In this document: piece by piece, positions 10,332-20,123 of the stretch | How positions within the stretch are numbered: the first letter of the stretch is position 1 | How the letters are laid out: the number at the start of each line of letters is the position of its first letter | From: Methylomonas sp. EFPC3 | Lineage (GTDB): Bacteria; Pseudomonadota; Gammaproteobacteria; Methylococcales; Methylomonadaceae | Direction of reading: 5' to 3' | Length of the DNA stretch: 64,000 nt | Assembly: GCF_029643245.1 (NCBI RefSeq) | Contig: NZ_CP116398.1 | Coordinates: 1,860,001 to 1,924,000 of the forward strand | Program-made: the position numbers and the translations under genes | Notes under the pieces: generated by a model | Seen by the model: only the letters and a program-made list of their open reading frames with translations | Databases searched by the model: none | What the model was told of the DNA's origin: nothing

Positions 10332-10549
10332 GACTGGTTGGCGCGTGCAAGACCGGCTACAAAACCCCGCATTATCCCCGAAATGGGGCGACGATTGGAA
10401 TGGATTTTACCCCTCGAAGCGTTGCATCAGCATTGCAATCGAATCGCGCTATGGGTTTTATCGCTTCACGTGCGAAAATTTTAGCAGTCCTCCGGCCGCC
10501 CAGTTTCAGGGCCGAAGCATTGTTAACCCGCCACTAACGGATTGCTTTG

Positions 10550-11734
10550 ATGAACCTCGACCTGCGCACGATGATGGTGATGATTGCCGTGCTCAGCTTT
10601 TTACTCTCCATCTTGCTATTGGTCGCCAGTCTGCATGCTCGCGGCATACGGGGCTTGAGGCACTGGTCAATGGCCAGCCTGTTCATCAGTTTCGGCGCCG
10701 GCCTTGCTTATCCGGCACTGACTCCGCAACCGGGCTGGAACATCGTTGCCGGCGCATCGTTTCTGGTCATCGGCTCGGCCTTGCAATTTCTCGGAATTCA
10801 AGCCTTCAAAAACCGGTCCTGCCGATGCGGTTTGCTATTCGCGGCAGTAGCATCGGTGATCGGCGTCAGCGCTTGGTTTACCTTGTTCGAACCCAATACC
10901 CAATTGCGCGCCAGCGCCAATTCCCTGATTTTCGCCGGAATCAATTTCGCCTGTGCTCGCTCGTTGCTGATTCCGCTCGCTTCCTATCAGAGAACCGCGC
11001 ATTGGTTGACGGGTGCCTCTTTCGCGGCGCTGGGTTTGGTTTATGTCGCCAGGGCGGTGTCGATATTTTCCTCCCCGGCAGCAGATTACGGCCTGTTCAA
11101 TCCAATGCCGCTTAATCCGGTCATGTTTTTTGCCGGCAGCGTCATCCAGTTGTTTCTCAGCTTCGGCTTTGTCCTGATGGTGAACTACCGGATGGCGGCC
11201 GAACTGGAAAACCTGGCCGCGATTGACGCCCTGACCGGCGCCTGGAACCGGCGCAGCCTGGATCTGGAATGCCAACGCCTGCTAGCGCGAAGCGCGCGGC
11301 GCAAAGAAGCCTTGGCCGTTTTGATGCTGGATGTCGACTATTTTAAAAACATTAACGATGCTCACGGCCACCAAGCCGGCGATCAAGTCTTGATACAATT
11401 GATAGAAAACGCCAAGCGCCAGATTCGTGGCGAGGATTATCTGGCGCGCTACGGCGGCGAGGAGTTCTGCCTGATCCTGCCCTGCACCAACGAAAAGGAA
11501 GCCCACTGTCTAGCGGAAAGACTGCGGCAAAGCCACGCCACCCAACCGACGCAGTGGCAAGGACAAACCATAACCAGCACCATCAGCATCGGGATTGCCG
11601 GTTCGGACAACATCGGCTTGAATTTTTCCGCGTTGTTGCAGGCTGCCGACACAGCCTTGTATCGCGCCAAGCAAGCCGGACGCAACAGGGTGGCCAATTT
11701 CTCGGATATTTCGTTGTTGGACTTGGGCGAGTAG
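10550..11734 (+). CDS. Membrane-bound diguanylate cyclase (GGDEF)
   Basis: The product (394 residues from the ATG at 10550; a TTG lies one codon upstream) has a hydrophobic N-terminal half with about six predicted membrane segments between residues 8 and 215, then a C-terminal GGDEF domain that makes c-di-GMP from two GTP. The active site reads RYGGEEF near residue 302, so the cyclase should be active. An RxxD inhibitory site (RGED) precedes it at the normal spacing, implying product inhibition. The substrate-binding region LMLDVDYFKNINDAHGHQAGD is intact. The membrane sensor part matches no input domain I can name. The gene is divergent from smc and ends facing a hairpin at 11785. Confidence 0.9.
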   Translation: MNLDLRTMMVMIAVLSFLLSILLLVASLHARGIRGLRHWSMASLFISFGAGLAYPALTPQPGWNIVAGASFLVIGSALQFLGIQAFKNRSCRCGLLFAAVASVIGVSAWFTLFEPNTQLRASANSLIFAGINFACARSLLIPLASYQRTAHWLTGASFAALGLVYVARAVSIFSSPAADYGLFNPMPLNPVMFFAGSVIQLFLSFGFVLMVNYRMAAELENLAAIDALTGAWNRRSLDLECQRLLARSARRKEALAVLMLDVDYFKNINDAHGHQAGDQVLIQLIENAKRQIRGEDYLARYGGEEFCLILPCTNEKEAHCLAERLRQSHATQPTQWQGQTITSTISIGIAGSDNIGLNFSALLQAADTALYRAKQAGRNRVANFSDISLLDLGE

Positions 11735-11784
11735 CTCGGCAAATATCGGCCCGGACCGGCGATTGATGCCAGCGCGGCAAAGAC

Positions 11785-11817
11785 GAAGCAACCGGCTTTT
11801 CGCTAGCCGGTTGCTTC
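11785..11817. terminator. Bidirectional hairpin between convergent genes
   Basis: GAAGCAACCGGC at 11785-11796 is perfectly complementary to 11806-11817, a 12-base-pair stem extendable by one pair, with a short T-rich loop. It lies between the plus-strand diguanylate cyclase stop at 11734 and the minus-strand gene ending at 11830. No long T run follows on either strand, so efficiency is uncertain. Confidence 0.6.
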
Positions 11818-11829
11818 CGGATAAGAAGA

Positions 11830-12186
11830 TCAATTCAACAATGTGCGCACGCGGTCGGCGGAGGTATTACCGTGGGCGGCCACGACTTGCCCAGGTTGGC
11901 GGCTGATCCCCGAAATCAAGTCTCCTAGCGCTTGCTGGGCCTGATCTCGACTGGCGATTTGCGGACGTTCAATCTCAGGAATCTGGGCAAATGAGGCCTG
12001 CGACCGTTTTAAAGACTCCTCCGACAGCACCAGCGTATCGCCGGATACCGCTTGATTTTTTTGCGGCGGCACGTTCTGTTCGCTTGTTTTGCGCCGCTCG
12101 GCGAGTTCATCGGCTGCCGTTCTGCGCGAAGCCGCCACCTGGTTCAATGCAACGTTTTGCTGGGAATGACTGGGATTAATTTCCAT
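11830..12186 (-). CDS. Small hydrophilic protein of unknown function
   Basis: I do not recognise this 118-residue protein. The ATG at 12186 is chosen because a good ribosome binding site (TTGGAGG) sits 6-7 bases upstream; a longer frame extends upstream to 12300 without such support. The protein is polar and Gln/Ala/Arg-rich, with no membrane segment, signal peptide or cysteine. Its first half looks disordered; residues about 80-95 (RDQAQQALGDLISGI) could form an amphipathic helix. The run SGDTLVLSEESLKRSQ resembles short flagellar or anti-sigma-like accessory proteins, but that is only an impression. It is a single gene between a terminator hairpin and the queF promoter region. Confidence 0.6.
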   Translation of the reverse strand: MEINPSHSQQNVALNQVAASRRTAADELAERRKTSEQNVPPQKNQAVSGDTLVLSEESLKRSQASFAQIPEIERPQIASRDQAQQALGDLISGISRQPGQVVAAHGNTSADRVRTLLN

Positions 12187-12459
12187 AATCGCCTCCAAGT
12201 AACTGAATAAAATCGACCAAAACAGAGCTTCTGGCTGCCAGACTTTAGATTCTAACTCAAGCCCGGGACTTTGCTGACTATTTTGTTTCGGAGTTTTCAA
12301 GAAACAGCAGCGATTACCGCGGCATACATAAAACGGTGTTCAGCGCCCCTGAGTTACGTACTGACGAAAAGGTTATTAGTCCGCCTCCTTAACTGGTAAA
12401 ATTTCGCCTTTGCGGCAGATTGTTCGCGGCAAATTTTCATTACCCGAGTAAAAGACACG

Positions 12460-12849
12460 ATGACCACCCGACCCAGCTCAGATTTGACCACTTTCGAAAA
12501 CCCGCGTCCGACCCGAGATTTCACGATCCGGATCGACATTCCGGAATTCACCTGCCTGTGCCCGATGACCGGCCAGCCGGATTTCGCCAAACTGACGATA
12601 GAATACGTGCCGGACCGACTCTGTGTGGAGTTGAAATCCCTGAAACTTTACATGTGGACCTTTCGCGAACTCGGTGCGTTTCATGAGGCCGTCACCAACG
12701 AAATTCTCGACCACATCGTCGCAGCGATTTCGCCCAACTTCATGCGCCTGCGCGCCGAGTTCAACGTGCGCGGCGGCATTTACACCACGGTAGTCGCCGA
12801 ACATCGCAACCCGAATTGGCAAGCACCGGCGCCGGTAGCATTGCCTTAG
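12460..12849 (+). CDS. queF: NADPH-dependent 7-cyano-7-deazaguanine reductase QueF
   Basis: QueF reduces the nitrile preQ0 to the amine preQ1 with two NADPH in queuosine synthesis for tRNA. The 129-residue length is that of the short single-domain (type I) form. The catalytic Cys34 lies in [12 protein letters not shown] together with Asp41, and the family motif [20 protein letters not shown] sits at about residues 57-76 (E of the QueF motif retained). It precedes the FlhB-like gene by 11 bases and probably shares its transcript; no other queuosine gene is in view. Confidence 0.95.
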   Translation: MTTRPSSDLTTFENPRPTRDFTIRIDIPEFTCLCPMTGQPDFAKLTIEYVPDRLCVELKSLKLYMWTFRELGAFHEAVTNEILDHIVAAISPNFMRLRAEFNVRGGIYTTVVAEHRNPNWQAPAPVALP

Positions 12850-12860
12850 CCTGAGGCCTC

Positions 12861-13145
12861 GTGAGCGGCAGAACCTTTTACAACGCCGACATTGCCGTCG
12901 CCCTCAAGTACGACGGCAAAAACGCGCCCAGAGTCACCGCCAGAGGCGAAGGCATTACCGCTCAGCAAATCTTGGCCATCGCCGAAAAGCACGGCGTCCC
13001 GTTGCAAAACCAACCGGAATTGGCGCGGATATTGGCGCAGATTCCGCTGGGCGAAGAAATCCCCCAACAACTTTACGTCGCCGTTGCCGAAGTCATTGCT
13101 TTCGCTTACTTTCTCAGCGGCAAATTACCCGATCCCGAACCATGA
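12861..13145 (+). CDS. Stand-alone FlhB/YscU C-terminal-like protein
   Basis: The 94-residue protein (GTG start at 12861) resembles the cytoplasmic tail of FlhB/EscU/YscU export-switch proteins. It has IAVALKYDGKNAPRV followed by ITAQQILAIAEKHGVPL and a C-terminal LYVAVAEVIAFAYFL. The autocleavage motif NPTH of full-length FlhB is replaced by NADI, so self-cleavage is not expected, and there are no membrane segments. Such short FlhB2-type proteins occur in many gammaproteobacteria, often near fliK; no flagellar gene is present here. Its stop overlaps the psd start by 4 bases (ATGA). Function is unknown; a flagellar accessory role is inference. Confidence 0.75.
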   Translation: MSGRTFYNADIAVALKYDGKNAPRVTARGEGITAQQILAIAEKHGVPLQNQPELARILAQIPLGEEIPQQLYVAVAEVIAFAYFLSGKLPDPEP

Positions 13146-14002
13146 GCTTAAAACAGATTTGCACCGTCCTGCCTCAATACGCCCTCCCCCATCACTTGCT
13201 TTCAGGCTGGATGGCCAAATTGACCCACTGCCGCAACAAAACCTGGAAAAATCTGTTCATTCAAGCCATCAGCCGGGCATACGGCGTCAATCTGGAAGAG
13301 GCCAAAGATCCCAATCTTGACCACTACGCCAACTTCAACGAATTTTTCACCCGCGAATTGAAAGACGGCATCCGGCCGATCGCGGCCGCGGCAGATGCAA
13401 TCGCCTGCCCGGCCGACGGCGTAATCAGCCAAGTCGGCACAATTCAGGATGGCCGTATTTTCCAGGCCAAAGGTCACGAATATTCTGCCTTGGAATTGCT
13501 CGGCGGCGACGCGGAGCGCTCAGCCGCTTTCGAACACGGCAGCTTCGCGACGATTTATTTGTCGCCCAAGGACTACCATCGACTACACATGCCCTTGAGC
13601 GGAACGCTAACGGAAATGGTACACATACCGGGCCGCCTGTTCAGCGTCAACAACGCCACGGTTGAGACCGTACCCAATTTGTTCGCTCGCAACGAACGCG
13701 TAGCCTGCTTGTTCGAAACCGAGGCCGGTCCGATGGCGTTGGTACTGGTCGGAGCCATTTTCGTATCCAGCGTCGAGACGGTCTGGCATGGCGTGGTAAC
13801 GCCGCCGTCGATCAGCGCGCCGCGGACTTGGCAATATCCGGACAAGCCGCCGATGATCGACAAAGGCGCCGAAATGGGCCGCTTCAATATGGGATCGACC
13901 ATCATCGTCTTATTCGGCAAAGACGTTACCGCTTGGAACGGCGAGTTACAGGCCGGCCGCGCCGTTAAGCTCGGTGAAGCTATCGGCCGCGTTTTGAAAT
14001 AA
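13142..14002 (+). CDS. psd: Phosphatidylserine decarboxylase proenzyme
   Basis: Psd converts phosphatidylserine to phosphatidylethanolamine on the inner membrane. The 286-residue proenzyme is of usual length. Self-cleavage makes the pyruvoyl group from the Ser of an LGST-type motif, here MGST with Ser252. Other family marks are NLDHYANFNEFFTRELK, PADGVISQVG and YLSPKDYHRLHMP. The change from L to M in the motif is a mild variation. Translation is coupled to the FlhB-like gene upstream by a 4-base overlap; downstream a 6-base-pair hairpin (14025-14045) separates it from yajC. Confidence 0.96.
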   Translation: MSLKQICTVLPQYALPHHLLSGWMAKLTHCRNKTWKNLFIQAISRAYGVNLEEAKDPNLDHYANFNEFFTRELKDGIRPIAAAADAIACPADGVISQVGTIQDGRIFQAKGHEYSALELLGGDAERSAAFEHGSFATIYLSPKDYHRLHMPLSGTLTEMVHIPGRLFSVNNATVETVPNLFARNERVACLFETEAGPMALVLVGAIFVSSVETVWHGVVTPPSISAPRTWQYPDKPPMIDKGAEMGRFNMGSTIIVLFGKDVTAWNGELQAGRAVKLGEAIGRVLK

Positions 14003-14117
14003 GCCGCAAGGTTCGCAATTGCCCGCCGGCATGGGTTTAGCCGGCCTAATGTGGCATAATGGCCGCTTGTCCGCCGAGCCGGACCATTAAAACAACGACA
14101 ACAACACGAGGATTAAT

Positions 14118-14462
14118 ATGAGTTTTTTGATTTCCGACGCAATGGCTCAGACTGCGCCTGCCATGCAACAACCGGGTTTCGAGGGCATGCTGTTTCCGCT
14201 GGGCATTTTGATATTTTTCTATTTTCTGTTCATACGCCCCCAAGCCAAACGCAATAAAGAGCAGAAACAAATGCTGGCGGCACTGACCAAAGGCGCCGAG
14301 GTGGTCACCAGCGGCGGTATTCTTGGCAAAGTTGCGGAATTGGACGATAACTTCGTCAAACTGGAAGTCTCCGACAATAGTTTCATCCAAGTGCAACGCC
14401 ACGCCATTGCCAGCATGATGCCCAAAGGCACTTACAAAACCTTGAACAACAAAAAATCCTAA
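14118..14462 (+). CDS. yajC: Sec translocon accessory protein YajC
   Basis: YajC is a small inner-membrane partner of SecD-SecF. The 114-residue protein has a single hydrophobic segment (about residues 22-41) followed by the conserved LFIRPQAKRNKEQKQML and then GAEVVTSGGILGKVAEL. The ribosome binding site GAGGATT lies just before the ATG. It is 76 bases upstream of secD, the usual order; tgt and queA, which often precede it, are not present, and psd is there instead. A CATAAT sequence at about 14055 may be the -10 of a local promoter. Confidence 0.95.
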   Translation: MSFLISDAMAQTAPAMQQPGFEGMLFPLGILIFFYFLFIRPQAKRNKEQKQMLAALTKGAEVVTSGGILGKVAELDDNFVKLEVSDNSFIQVQRHAIASMMPKGTYKTLNNKKS

Positions 14463-14538
14463 ACCCAACCGCCGCAACCCGTTTACTTCCCGCTCTTACC
14501 CGCAACAGTCCGGCTGTTACTGCTTTAACGGAATAACC

Positions 14539-16386
14539 ATGCAAAATCATTTCCCTGTCTGGAAAAACACTCTGGTGCTGATCATCCTGCTGATCGGTAC
14601 GATTTACGCGTTACCCAATATCTACGGTAACGACCCGGCAGTACAACTGGCGTCCTCCACTTCGGCGCCGTTGCAGCAGAACCAGGCCGACGATGTTGCC
14701 GCGACGATTAAAAACGCAGGTTTCACGCTGAAAGCGTTCGAATTCGAGAACGGCAAAATCCTGGCCCGGTTTAACAACACCGACGAGCAAATGAAAGCCG
14801 CCGATCTGTTGCGCGAGCAATTGGCGGACAAAGCCACCGTGGCGTTGAATCTGGCCCCCGCTACGCCGGACTGGCTGCGCGCACTGGGTGCGAATCCGAT
14901 GCATCTGGGCCTGGACTTGCGCGGCGGCGTGCATTTCCTGCTGGAAGTGGACATGGACAGCGCCTTGAAGCAGGCGGAAGAACGTTACACCAACGACATC
15001 CGTACCGCGTTCCGCGACGCCAAAGTTCGTTACCAGTCGGTGACCAAAGAAGACCAAGGCATCAAAGTCGTGCTGCCGAACGAAGAATCGCGGGTTGCCG
15101 CGGCTGCAGTGTTGAACAAGGATTTCCGCAATCTGGCATTGGTGGAAAGCGGGCCGAACGAATTCACTCTGTCCATCCCGGAACGCGACCTGCGCGAGAT
15201 CAAAAAATCCGCCCTGGGCCAAAACATCACCACGCTGCGTAACCGGGTTAACGAATTGGGCGTAGCCGAACCGATCATTCAGCAACAGGGCGACAGCCGT
15301 ATCGTCGTTCAATTGCCGGGCGTACAAGACACCACCCGTGCCAAAGAGTTGCTGGGCACTACGGCGACCCTGGAATACCGTTTAGTCGACGTCGAACACG
15401 ACGTGCAATCGGCTTTGAGCGGACACGAACCGGCCGGCAGCCGCTTATATAAAGATAAAAACGGCAATCCGGTGTTGTTGAAACGAGCCGTCATCGTCAC
15501 CGGCGACCAGATCACCGACGCTTCGTCGGGTCTGGATCAGGACGGCCAGGCCGCAGTGTTCATTACCTTGGACGGCGCCGGCGCCAAGAAAATGGGCAAG
15601 ATGACCCAGGAAAATATCGGCAAGCCGATGGCCGTGGTGTTTATCGAGTACAAATCCGAAACCCGAGTGGTTAACGGCGAAAAAGTCCAGCACAAGGAAA
15701 AAGTCGAGAAAGTCATCAGCGTTGCCACCATCCGCGACAGCTTCAGCAAGCGTTTCCAGACCACCGGCCTGGACAGCCCGGAAGAAGCCCGCACGCTGGC
15801 ACTGTTGCTTAGAGCCGGCGCGCTGGCGGCTCCGGTCGAAATCGTCGAAGAACGCACGGTCGGTCCGAGTCTGGGTCAGGAAAACATCGACCAGGGCATG
15901 ATGTCGATCACCGCCGGCTTCCTCCTGGTGGTATTTTTCATGATCGGTTACTACCGCGCATTCGGTTTGATCGCCAATTTCGCACTGCTTTTCAACGTGG
16001 TGTTGCTGATCGCGATCATGTCGGTGCTGCAAGCGACGCTGACCTTGCCCGGCATGGCCGGCATCGTGTTGACAGTCGGTATGGCGGTCGACGCCAACGT
16101 CTTGATCAACGAACGGATTCGGGAAGAACTGCGTAACGGTTTGAGCCTGCAAGCCAGTATCTTTACCGGTTACGAAAAAGCTTTCGCCACAATTCTCGAC
16201 TCCAACGTTACCCATTTTATTGTTGCAGTGCTGCTGTTCGGTTTCGGCACCGGTCCGGTGAAAGGTTTTGCGCTGGTGCTGATGATAGGCATCGCCACTT
16301 CGGTATTCACCGCCGTGACCGGCACCCGCATGTTGGTCAACTGGTTTTATGGCGGCGACCGCCGCGACGGCAGAGTATCCATCTAA
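14539..16386 (+). CDS. secD: Protein translocase subunit SecD
   Basis: SecD uses the proton motive force to help pull proteins across the inner membrane and normally acts with SecF. The 615-residue protein has an N-terminal membrane segment, a large periplasmic domain starting with HLGLDLRGGVHFLLEVDMD (about 120-138), and a C-terminal block of about five membrane segments with GMAVDANVLINERIREEL. It ends like E. coli SecD and is not a SecDF fusion. SecF, which almost always follows, is not here: the next gene is ndk after 135 bases. A separate secF elsewhere in the genome is the likely explanation. Confidence 0.96.
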   Translation: MQNHFPVWKNTLVLIILLIGTIYALPNIYGNDPAVQLASSTSAPLQQNQADDVAATIKNAGFTLKAFEFENGKILARFNNTDEQMKAADLLREQLADKATVALNLAPATPDWLRALGANPMHLGLDLRGGVHFLLEVDMDSALKQAEERYTNDIRTAFRDAKVRYQSVTKEDQGIKVVLPNEESRVAAAAVLNKDFRNLALVESGPNEFTLSIPERDLREIKKSALGQNITTLRNRVNELGVAEPIIQQQGDSRIVVQLPGVQDTTRAKELLGTTATLEYRLVDVEHDVQSALSGHEPAGSRLYKDKNGNPVLLKRAVIVTGDQITDASSGLDQDGQAAVFITLDGAGAKKMGKMTQENIGKPMAVVFIEYKSETRVVNGEKVQHKEKVEKVISVATIRDSFSKRFQTTGLDSPEEARTLALLLRAGALAAPVEIVEERTVGPSLGQENIDQGMMSITAGFLLVVFFMIGYYRAFGLIANFALLFNVVLLIAIMSVLQATLTLPGMAGIVLTVGMAVDANVLINERIREELRNGLSLQASIFTGYEKAFATILDSNVTHFIVAVLLFGFGTGPVKGFALVLMIGIATSVFTAVTGTRMLVNWFYGGDRRDGRVSI

Positions 16387-16440
16387 GCGATCCACAGATA
16401 TAGAGCTCGGACTGCCGAGAGCAGTCCTGGCCGCATTATT

Positions 16441-16480
16441 CGGCAGGGCGTTATTCAACCCCTGCCGGACGCGATATAAT
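16441..16480 (+). promoter_or_regulatory. Candidate ndk promoter with overlapping hairpin
   Basis: TATAAT at 16475-16480 is a perfect -10 element; the best -35 candidate (TTATTC at 16451) is poor. An 8-base-pair hairpin (CGGCAGGG at 16441-16448 with CCCTGCCG at 16460-16467) covers the -35 region. A further 7-base-pair stem at 16409-16427 follows the secD stop and could be a weak terminator. A ribosome binding site (GGGAG) precedes the ndk ATG. Confidence 0.45.
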
Positions 16481-16521
16481 ACGAAAATCTTTTCTTAACA
16501 TTAGCCTACGGGAGTTAAACA

Positions 16522-16953
16522 ATGGCAATCGAACGTACTTTCTCAATCATCAAGCCTGATGCGGTCGCTAAAAACGTGATTGGGGAAATTGTCAGCCGTT
16601 TCGAAAAAAACGGTCTGCGCATCGTTGCATCCAAAATGCTGCAACTGAGCCAAGAACAAGCCGAAGGCTTCTACGCCGAACATAAGGAACGCGGTTTCTT
16701 CAAAGACCTGGTCAGCTTTATGACCTCCGGTCCGGTAATCGTGCAAGTGCTGGAAGGCGAAAACGCCGTGTTGAAAAACCGCGAGCTGATGGGTGCAACC
16801 AACCCGAAAGAAGCCGCGCCAGGCACCATCCGCGCCGACTTCGCGGTCAGCATCGACGAAAACGCAGTACACGGCTCCGATGCGCCGGAATCAGCAGCAA
16901 GAGAAATCGCTTACTTCTTCTCCGCCAATGAACTCTGCGACCGTATCCGCTAA
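16522..16953 (+). CDS. ndk: Nucleoside diphosphate kinase
   Basis: Ndk balances nucleotide pools by moving the gamma phosphate of ATP to other NDPs through a phosphohistidine. The 143-residue protein is standard. The start [17 protein letters not shown], the nucleotide-binding [16 protein letters not shown], and the active-site His117 in [12 protein letters not shown] are all present. Its last 26 bases overlap the chosen start of rlmN, and ndk-rlmN-pilW-hisS is a conserved gammaproteobacterial order. Confidence 0.98.
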   Translation: MAIERTFSIIKPDAVAKNVIGEIVSRFEKNGLRIVASKMLQLSQEQAEGFYAEHKERGFFKDLVSFMTSGPVIVQVLEGENAVLKNRELMGATNPKEAAPGTIRADFAVSIDENAVHGSDAPESAAREIAYFFSANELCDRIR

Positions 16954-18040
16954 ACCGGATCCGATCAATTTGCTCGATTTCGACAGAAAGGGCCTGCAGG
17001 CCTTTTTTGTCGGACTCGGCGAAAAGCCGTTTCGCGCCACCCAGGTGTTGAAATGGATTTATCAGGAAGGCATCTCCAATTTCGATGAAATGACCAACCT
17101 GAGCAAGCCCTTGCGCGCTTACCTCAGCGAGCACTGCCAAATAAAAGCGCCGCAGATCGTCGCCGAACAATTAGCTAGCGACGGCACCTGCAAATGGGCG
17201 ATGCAAATGCAGTGCGGTAACCGGGTCGAAACCGTGTACATTCCGGAAGAACGCCGAGCCACGCTGTGCATCTCGTCGCAAGTCGGTTGCGCACTGGCGT
17301 GCACCTTCTGCTCCACCGCCAAACAAGGTTTCAATCGCAATCTGTCGACCGCCGAAATCATCGGTCAGCTTTATTTGGCACAACAACGCCTCGGGCCGGA
17401 CCGCCGTATCACCAACGTGGTGATGATGGGCATGGGTGAGCCACTATTGAATTTCGACAACGTCGTGGCAGCGATGAATCTGATGATGGACGATTTCTGC
17501 TACGGACTGTCCAAACGCCGGGTAACGATCAGCACCTCCGGTATCGTGCCGGCAATGCAACGTTTGAATGCGGTGTGCGACGTCAGCATGGCGGTTTCCC
17601 TGCACGCGCCGAATGACGCATTGCGCGACCAGTTGGTGCCGATCAACGTCAAATACCCGCTGAAAGAACTGATGGAAGCCTGCCGAGCCTACGCCAAGAC
17701 CGGGCCGCGCAAACACATCACGTTCGAATACGTCATGCTGGACGGCATCAACGACAGCGAAGCCGATGCGCATACACTGGTCAAATTGCTGAAAGACGTA
17801 CCGTCCAAATTAAACCTGATTCCGTTCAATCCGTTTCCGCAATCCCATTATCGCTGCTCGGCGCAAAGCACAATTTTGAAGTTTCGCGATATTCTGCACA
17901 ACGCCGGCATCGTCACCACGATCCGCAAAACCCGGGGCGAGGATATCGATGCAGCCTGCGGCCAGCTGGTGGGACAGGTGCAAGACAAGAGCCGCCGCCA
18001 CCTGAAACTGCAAGCCCAGGAAGCCGCGCATGTCAGTTAA
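16928..18040 (+). CDS. rlmN: Dual-specificity 23S rRNA/tRNA (adenine C2) methyltransferase RlmN
   Basis: RlmN is a radical SAM enzyme that methylates A2503 of 23S rRNA and A37 of some tRNAs. The frame is open upstream into ndk, but the ATG at 16928 gives 370 residues, close to the E. coli protein (384), and places the cluster CxxxCxxC at Cys121, Cys125 and Cys128 ([15 protein letters not shown]), very near the E. coli positions. [22 protein letters not shown] and the late [17 protein letters not shown] with its catalytic Cys are present. It overlaps ndk by 26 bases and the next gene by 11, so translation appears coupled through the run. Confidence 0.95.
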   Translation: MNSATVSAKPDPINLLDFDRKGLQAFFVGLGEKPFRATQVLKWIYQEGISNFDEMTNLSKPLRAYLSEHCQIKAPQIVAEQLASDGTCKWAMQMQCGNRVETVYIPEERRATLCISSQVGCALACTFCSTAKQGFNRNLSTAEIIGQLYLAQQRLGPDRRITNVVMMGMGEPLLNFDNVVAAMNLMMDDFCYGLSKRRVTISTSGIVPAMQRLNAVCDVSMAVSLHAPNDALRDQLVPINVKYPLKELMEACRAYAKTGPRKHITFEYVMLDGINDSEADAHTLVKLLKDVPSKLNLIPFNPFPQSHYRCSAQSTILKFRDILHNAGIVTTIRKTRGEDIDAACGQLVGQVQDKSRRHLKLQAQEAAHVS

Positions 18041-18788
18041 GTCTCTGGCGGGTGCAGTCCTCTGGCTGATGGTAGCCGGCGGTTGCGGCCTGCTGCCGAC
18101 CAGCCGCGAAACCATGAGCTCCGCCGACAAGGCCAAGCTAAATTTACAGATGGGTGCCCGTTATCTCGACATGGGCATGCTCGATGTAGCCAGAGAAAAG
18201 CTGGAAACCGCAGTCCGCCTCGACTCCAGCAATGCTGAAATCCATAACACGCTGGCAGTATTTTACGAACGCATCAAGGACTACGACGCAGCCGACGACA
18301 GTTACCGTAACGCAATGCGCAAGGATCCGGAAAGTTTCAGCATCAAAAGCAATTACGGACGCTTTTTGTGCGACCGGGGCAAATACGACCAGGCATTCGA
18401 GTTACTGAACAACTCTTTGGAATCGCCGATGAACAATCGGCCCTGGTTTGCATTGACCAATTTGGGTTTATGTCATGTCAAACAGAACGACTTTCGCCAA
18501 GCCGAAACCTGTTTCCGTCAAGCGTTACAAACCCAGCCGGACTATGCGCCGGCATTGTTGGAAATGCAGCGTATCAGCTACCAGAACCAGCAGTTCATGT
18601 CGGCTAGAGCCTTCATGGAACGCTATTTGGGTGTCGCCAAGCACACACCGGAAAGCCTCTGGCTAGCATTCCAAACCGAACGCGCGCTGGGCAACGGCAA
18701 GCTGGCCGAAGAATACCGCGAGCAACTACTCGGCTCGTTCCCCGCTTCCAAAGAAGCACAACAAGTTAAAACCGCGATCAGCAAATAG
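18030..18788 (+). CDS. pilW: Type IV pilus biogenesis lipoprotein PilW/PilF (TPR)
   Basis: PilF/PilW is an outer-membrane lipoprotein with tetratricopeptide repeats that pilots the secretin PilQ into multimers. The 252-residue product has a short signal peptide with lipobox VAGGC (Cys19), then about six helix pairs: [19 protein letters not shown], then repeats beginning [33 protein letters not shown] and [19 protein letters not shown]. Position between rlmN and hisS is the conserved site for this gene. No other pilus gene is in the window. Confidence 0.88.
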   Translation: MSVKSLAGAVLWLMVAGGCGLLPTSRETMSSADKAKLNLQMGARYLDMGMLDVAREKLETAVRLDSSNAEIHNTLAVFYERIKDYDAADDSYRNAMRKDPESFSIKSNYGRFLCDRGKYDQAFELLNNSLESPMNNRPWFALTNLGLCHVKQNDFRQAETCFRQALQTQPDYAPALLEMQRISYQNQQFMSARAFMERYLGVAKHTPESLWLAFQTERALGNGKLAEEYREQLLGSFPASKEAQQVKTAISK

Positions 18789-18803
18789 TCCCGCAGTAAA
18801 CCC

Positions 18804-20099
18804 ATGGCAAAACAACAACAGGCCATTCAGGCCATCCGCGGCATGCACGACATTCTTCCCGAGCAATCGCCTTACTGGCAATGGCTCGAAGGCCAGGCTC
18901 GCCAGGTATTGGCCGGATACGGCTACCAGGAAATTCGTCTGCCCATCGTCGAAAAAACCGAATTATTCAAACGCTCGATCGGCGAAGTCACCGACATCGT
19001 CGAAAAGGAAATGTATACCTTCGAAGACCGTAACGGCGATTCGTTGACATTGCGCCCGGAAGGCACCGCTGGCTGTCTGCGCGCCTGCCTCGAACACGGC
19101 CTGTTGCACAACCAAAGCCACCGCTTGTGGTATTACGGCCCGATGTTCCGCCACGAGCGCCCGCAAAAAGGCCGCTACCGCCAGTTTTACCAATTGGGTG
19201 TCGAGACTTACGGCATGCCGGGCCCGGATATCGATGCCGAAATGGTATTGTTGACCGACCGTTTGTGGAAACGCCTGGGTATTCGCGACATGGTGGAATT
19301 GCAAATCAACTCGTTGGGCACCAGCGAGGAGCGATTGGCTTACCGCGGCACACTAGTCGAATATTTCAAACAACATTTAAGCCTGCTGGACGAAGACAGC
19401 CTGCGCCGGCTGGAGACCAACCCACTGCGCATCCTGGATAGCAAGAATCCCGAAATGCAGGCGATGCTGCAACAAGCGCCGGTATTACTGGAACATTTGG
19501 GTGCGGAAAGCCTGGCCCATTTCGACAGCCTGAAAGCAACGCTGGACGACTTGGGTATCGTCTACACCATCAATACCCGACTGGTGCGCGGCCTGGATTA
19601 TTATGGCAAAACCGTTTTCGAATGGGTCACCGAACGACTCGGCTCGCAAGGCACCATCTGCGCCGGCGGCCGCTACGACGGATTGATCGAGCAATTGGGC
19701 GGCAAAGCCAACCACGCGATCGGTTTTGCGATGGGTATGGAACGCATACTGGCCCTATTGGAGTTGCTGGAAACGGTTCCGGTGGAAGCCAACGTCGACG
19801 TATACATGATCCGGGTCGGCGGTGAGGCCGAAGCCGCCGGCATGCGCTTGGCGGAATCCATCCGCGATCAGTTGCCACATTTGAAGTTACAAGTCAATTG
19901 CGGCGGCGGCAGCTTTAAAAGTCAATTCAAAAAAGCCGACAAATCCGGAGCCGAGTACGCCATCGTCATTGGCGACGACGAGGCCGCCCGCGGCGAAGTG
20001 GCGTTGAAGCCCTTGCGCGCCGACCAGGAACAACGCACGCTCGACCATAACCAACTCCTGCAAGCTCTGCGGGACTGGCATCAACCCAAATCCCTGTAA
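18804..20099 (+). CDS. hisS: Histidyl-tRNA synthetase
   Basis: HisS charges tRNA-His in the cytosol. The 431-residue class II synthetase begins [12 protein letters not shown]. Motif 2 reads [14 protein letters not shown], the histidine-specific loop is [15 protein letters not shown] (HisA-type motif), and motif 3 contains [13 protein letters not shown]. The C-terminal anticodon-binding domain follows (about 330-431). It sits 15 bases after pilW and 24 before yfgM. Confidence 0.97.
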   Translation: MAKQQQAIQAIRGMHDILPEQSPYWQWLEGQARQVLAGYGYQEIRLPIVEKTELFKRSIGEVTDIVEKEMYTFEDRNGDSLTLRPEGTAGCLRACLEHGLLHNQSHRLWYYGPMFRHERPQKGRYRQFYQLGVETYGMPGPDIDAEMVLLTDRLWKRLGIRDMVELQINSLGTSEERLAYRGTLVEYFKQHLSLLDEDSLRRLETNPLRILDSKNPEMQAMLQQAPVLLEHLGAESLAHFDSLKATLDDLGIVYTINTRLVRGLDYYGKTVFEWVTERLGSQGTICAGGRYDGLIEQLGGKANHAIGFAMGMERILALLELLETVPVEANVDVYMIRVGGEAEAAGMRLAESIRDQLPHLKLQVNCGGGSFKSQFKKADKSGAEYAIVIGDDEAARGEVALKPLRADQEQRTLDHNQLLQALRDWHQPKSL

Positions 20100-20123
20100 C
20101 CTGGAAAGATAAGAGAAAGCACC

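Noticed and set aside
16793-16927. Longer N terminus of rlmN overlapping ndk
   Set aside because: The extra residues do not match RlmN, and the ATG at 16928 places the radical SAM cysteines where the E. coli protein has them.
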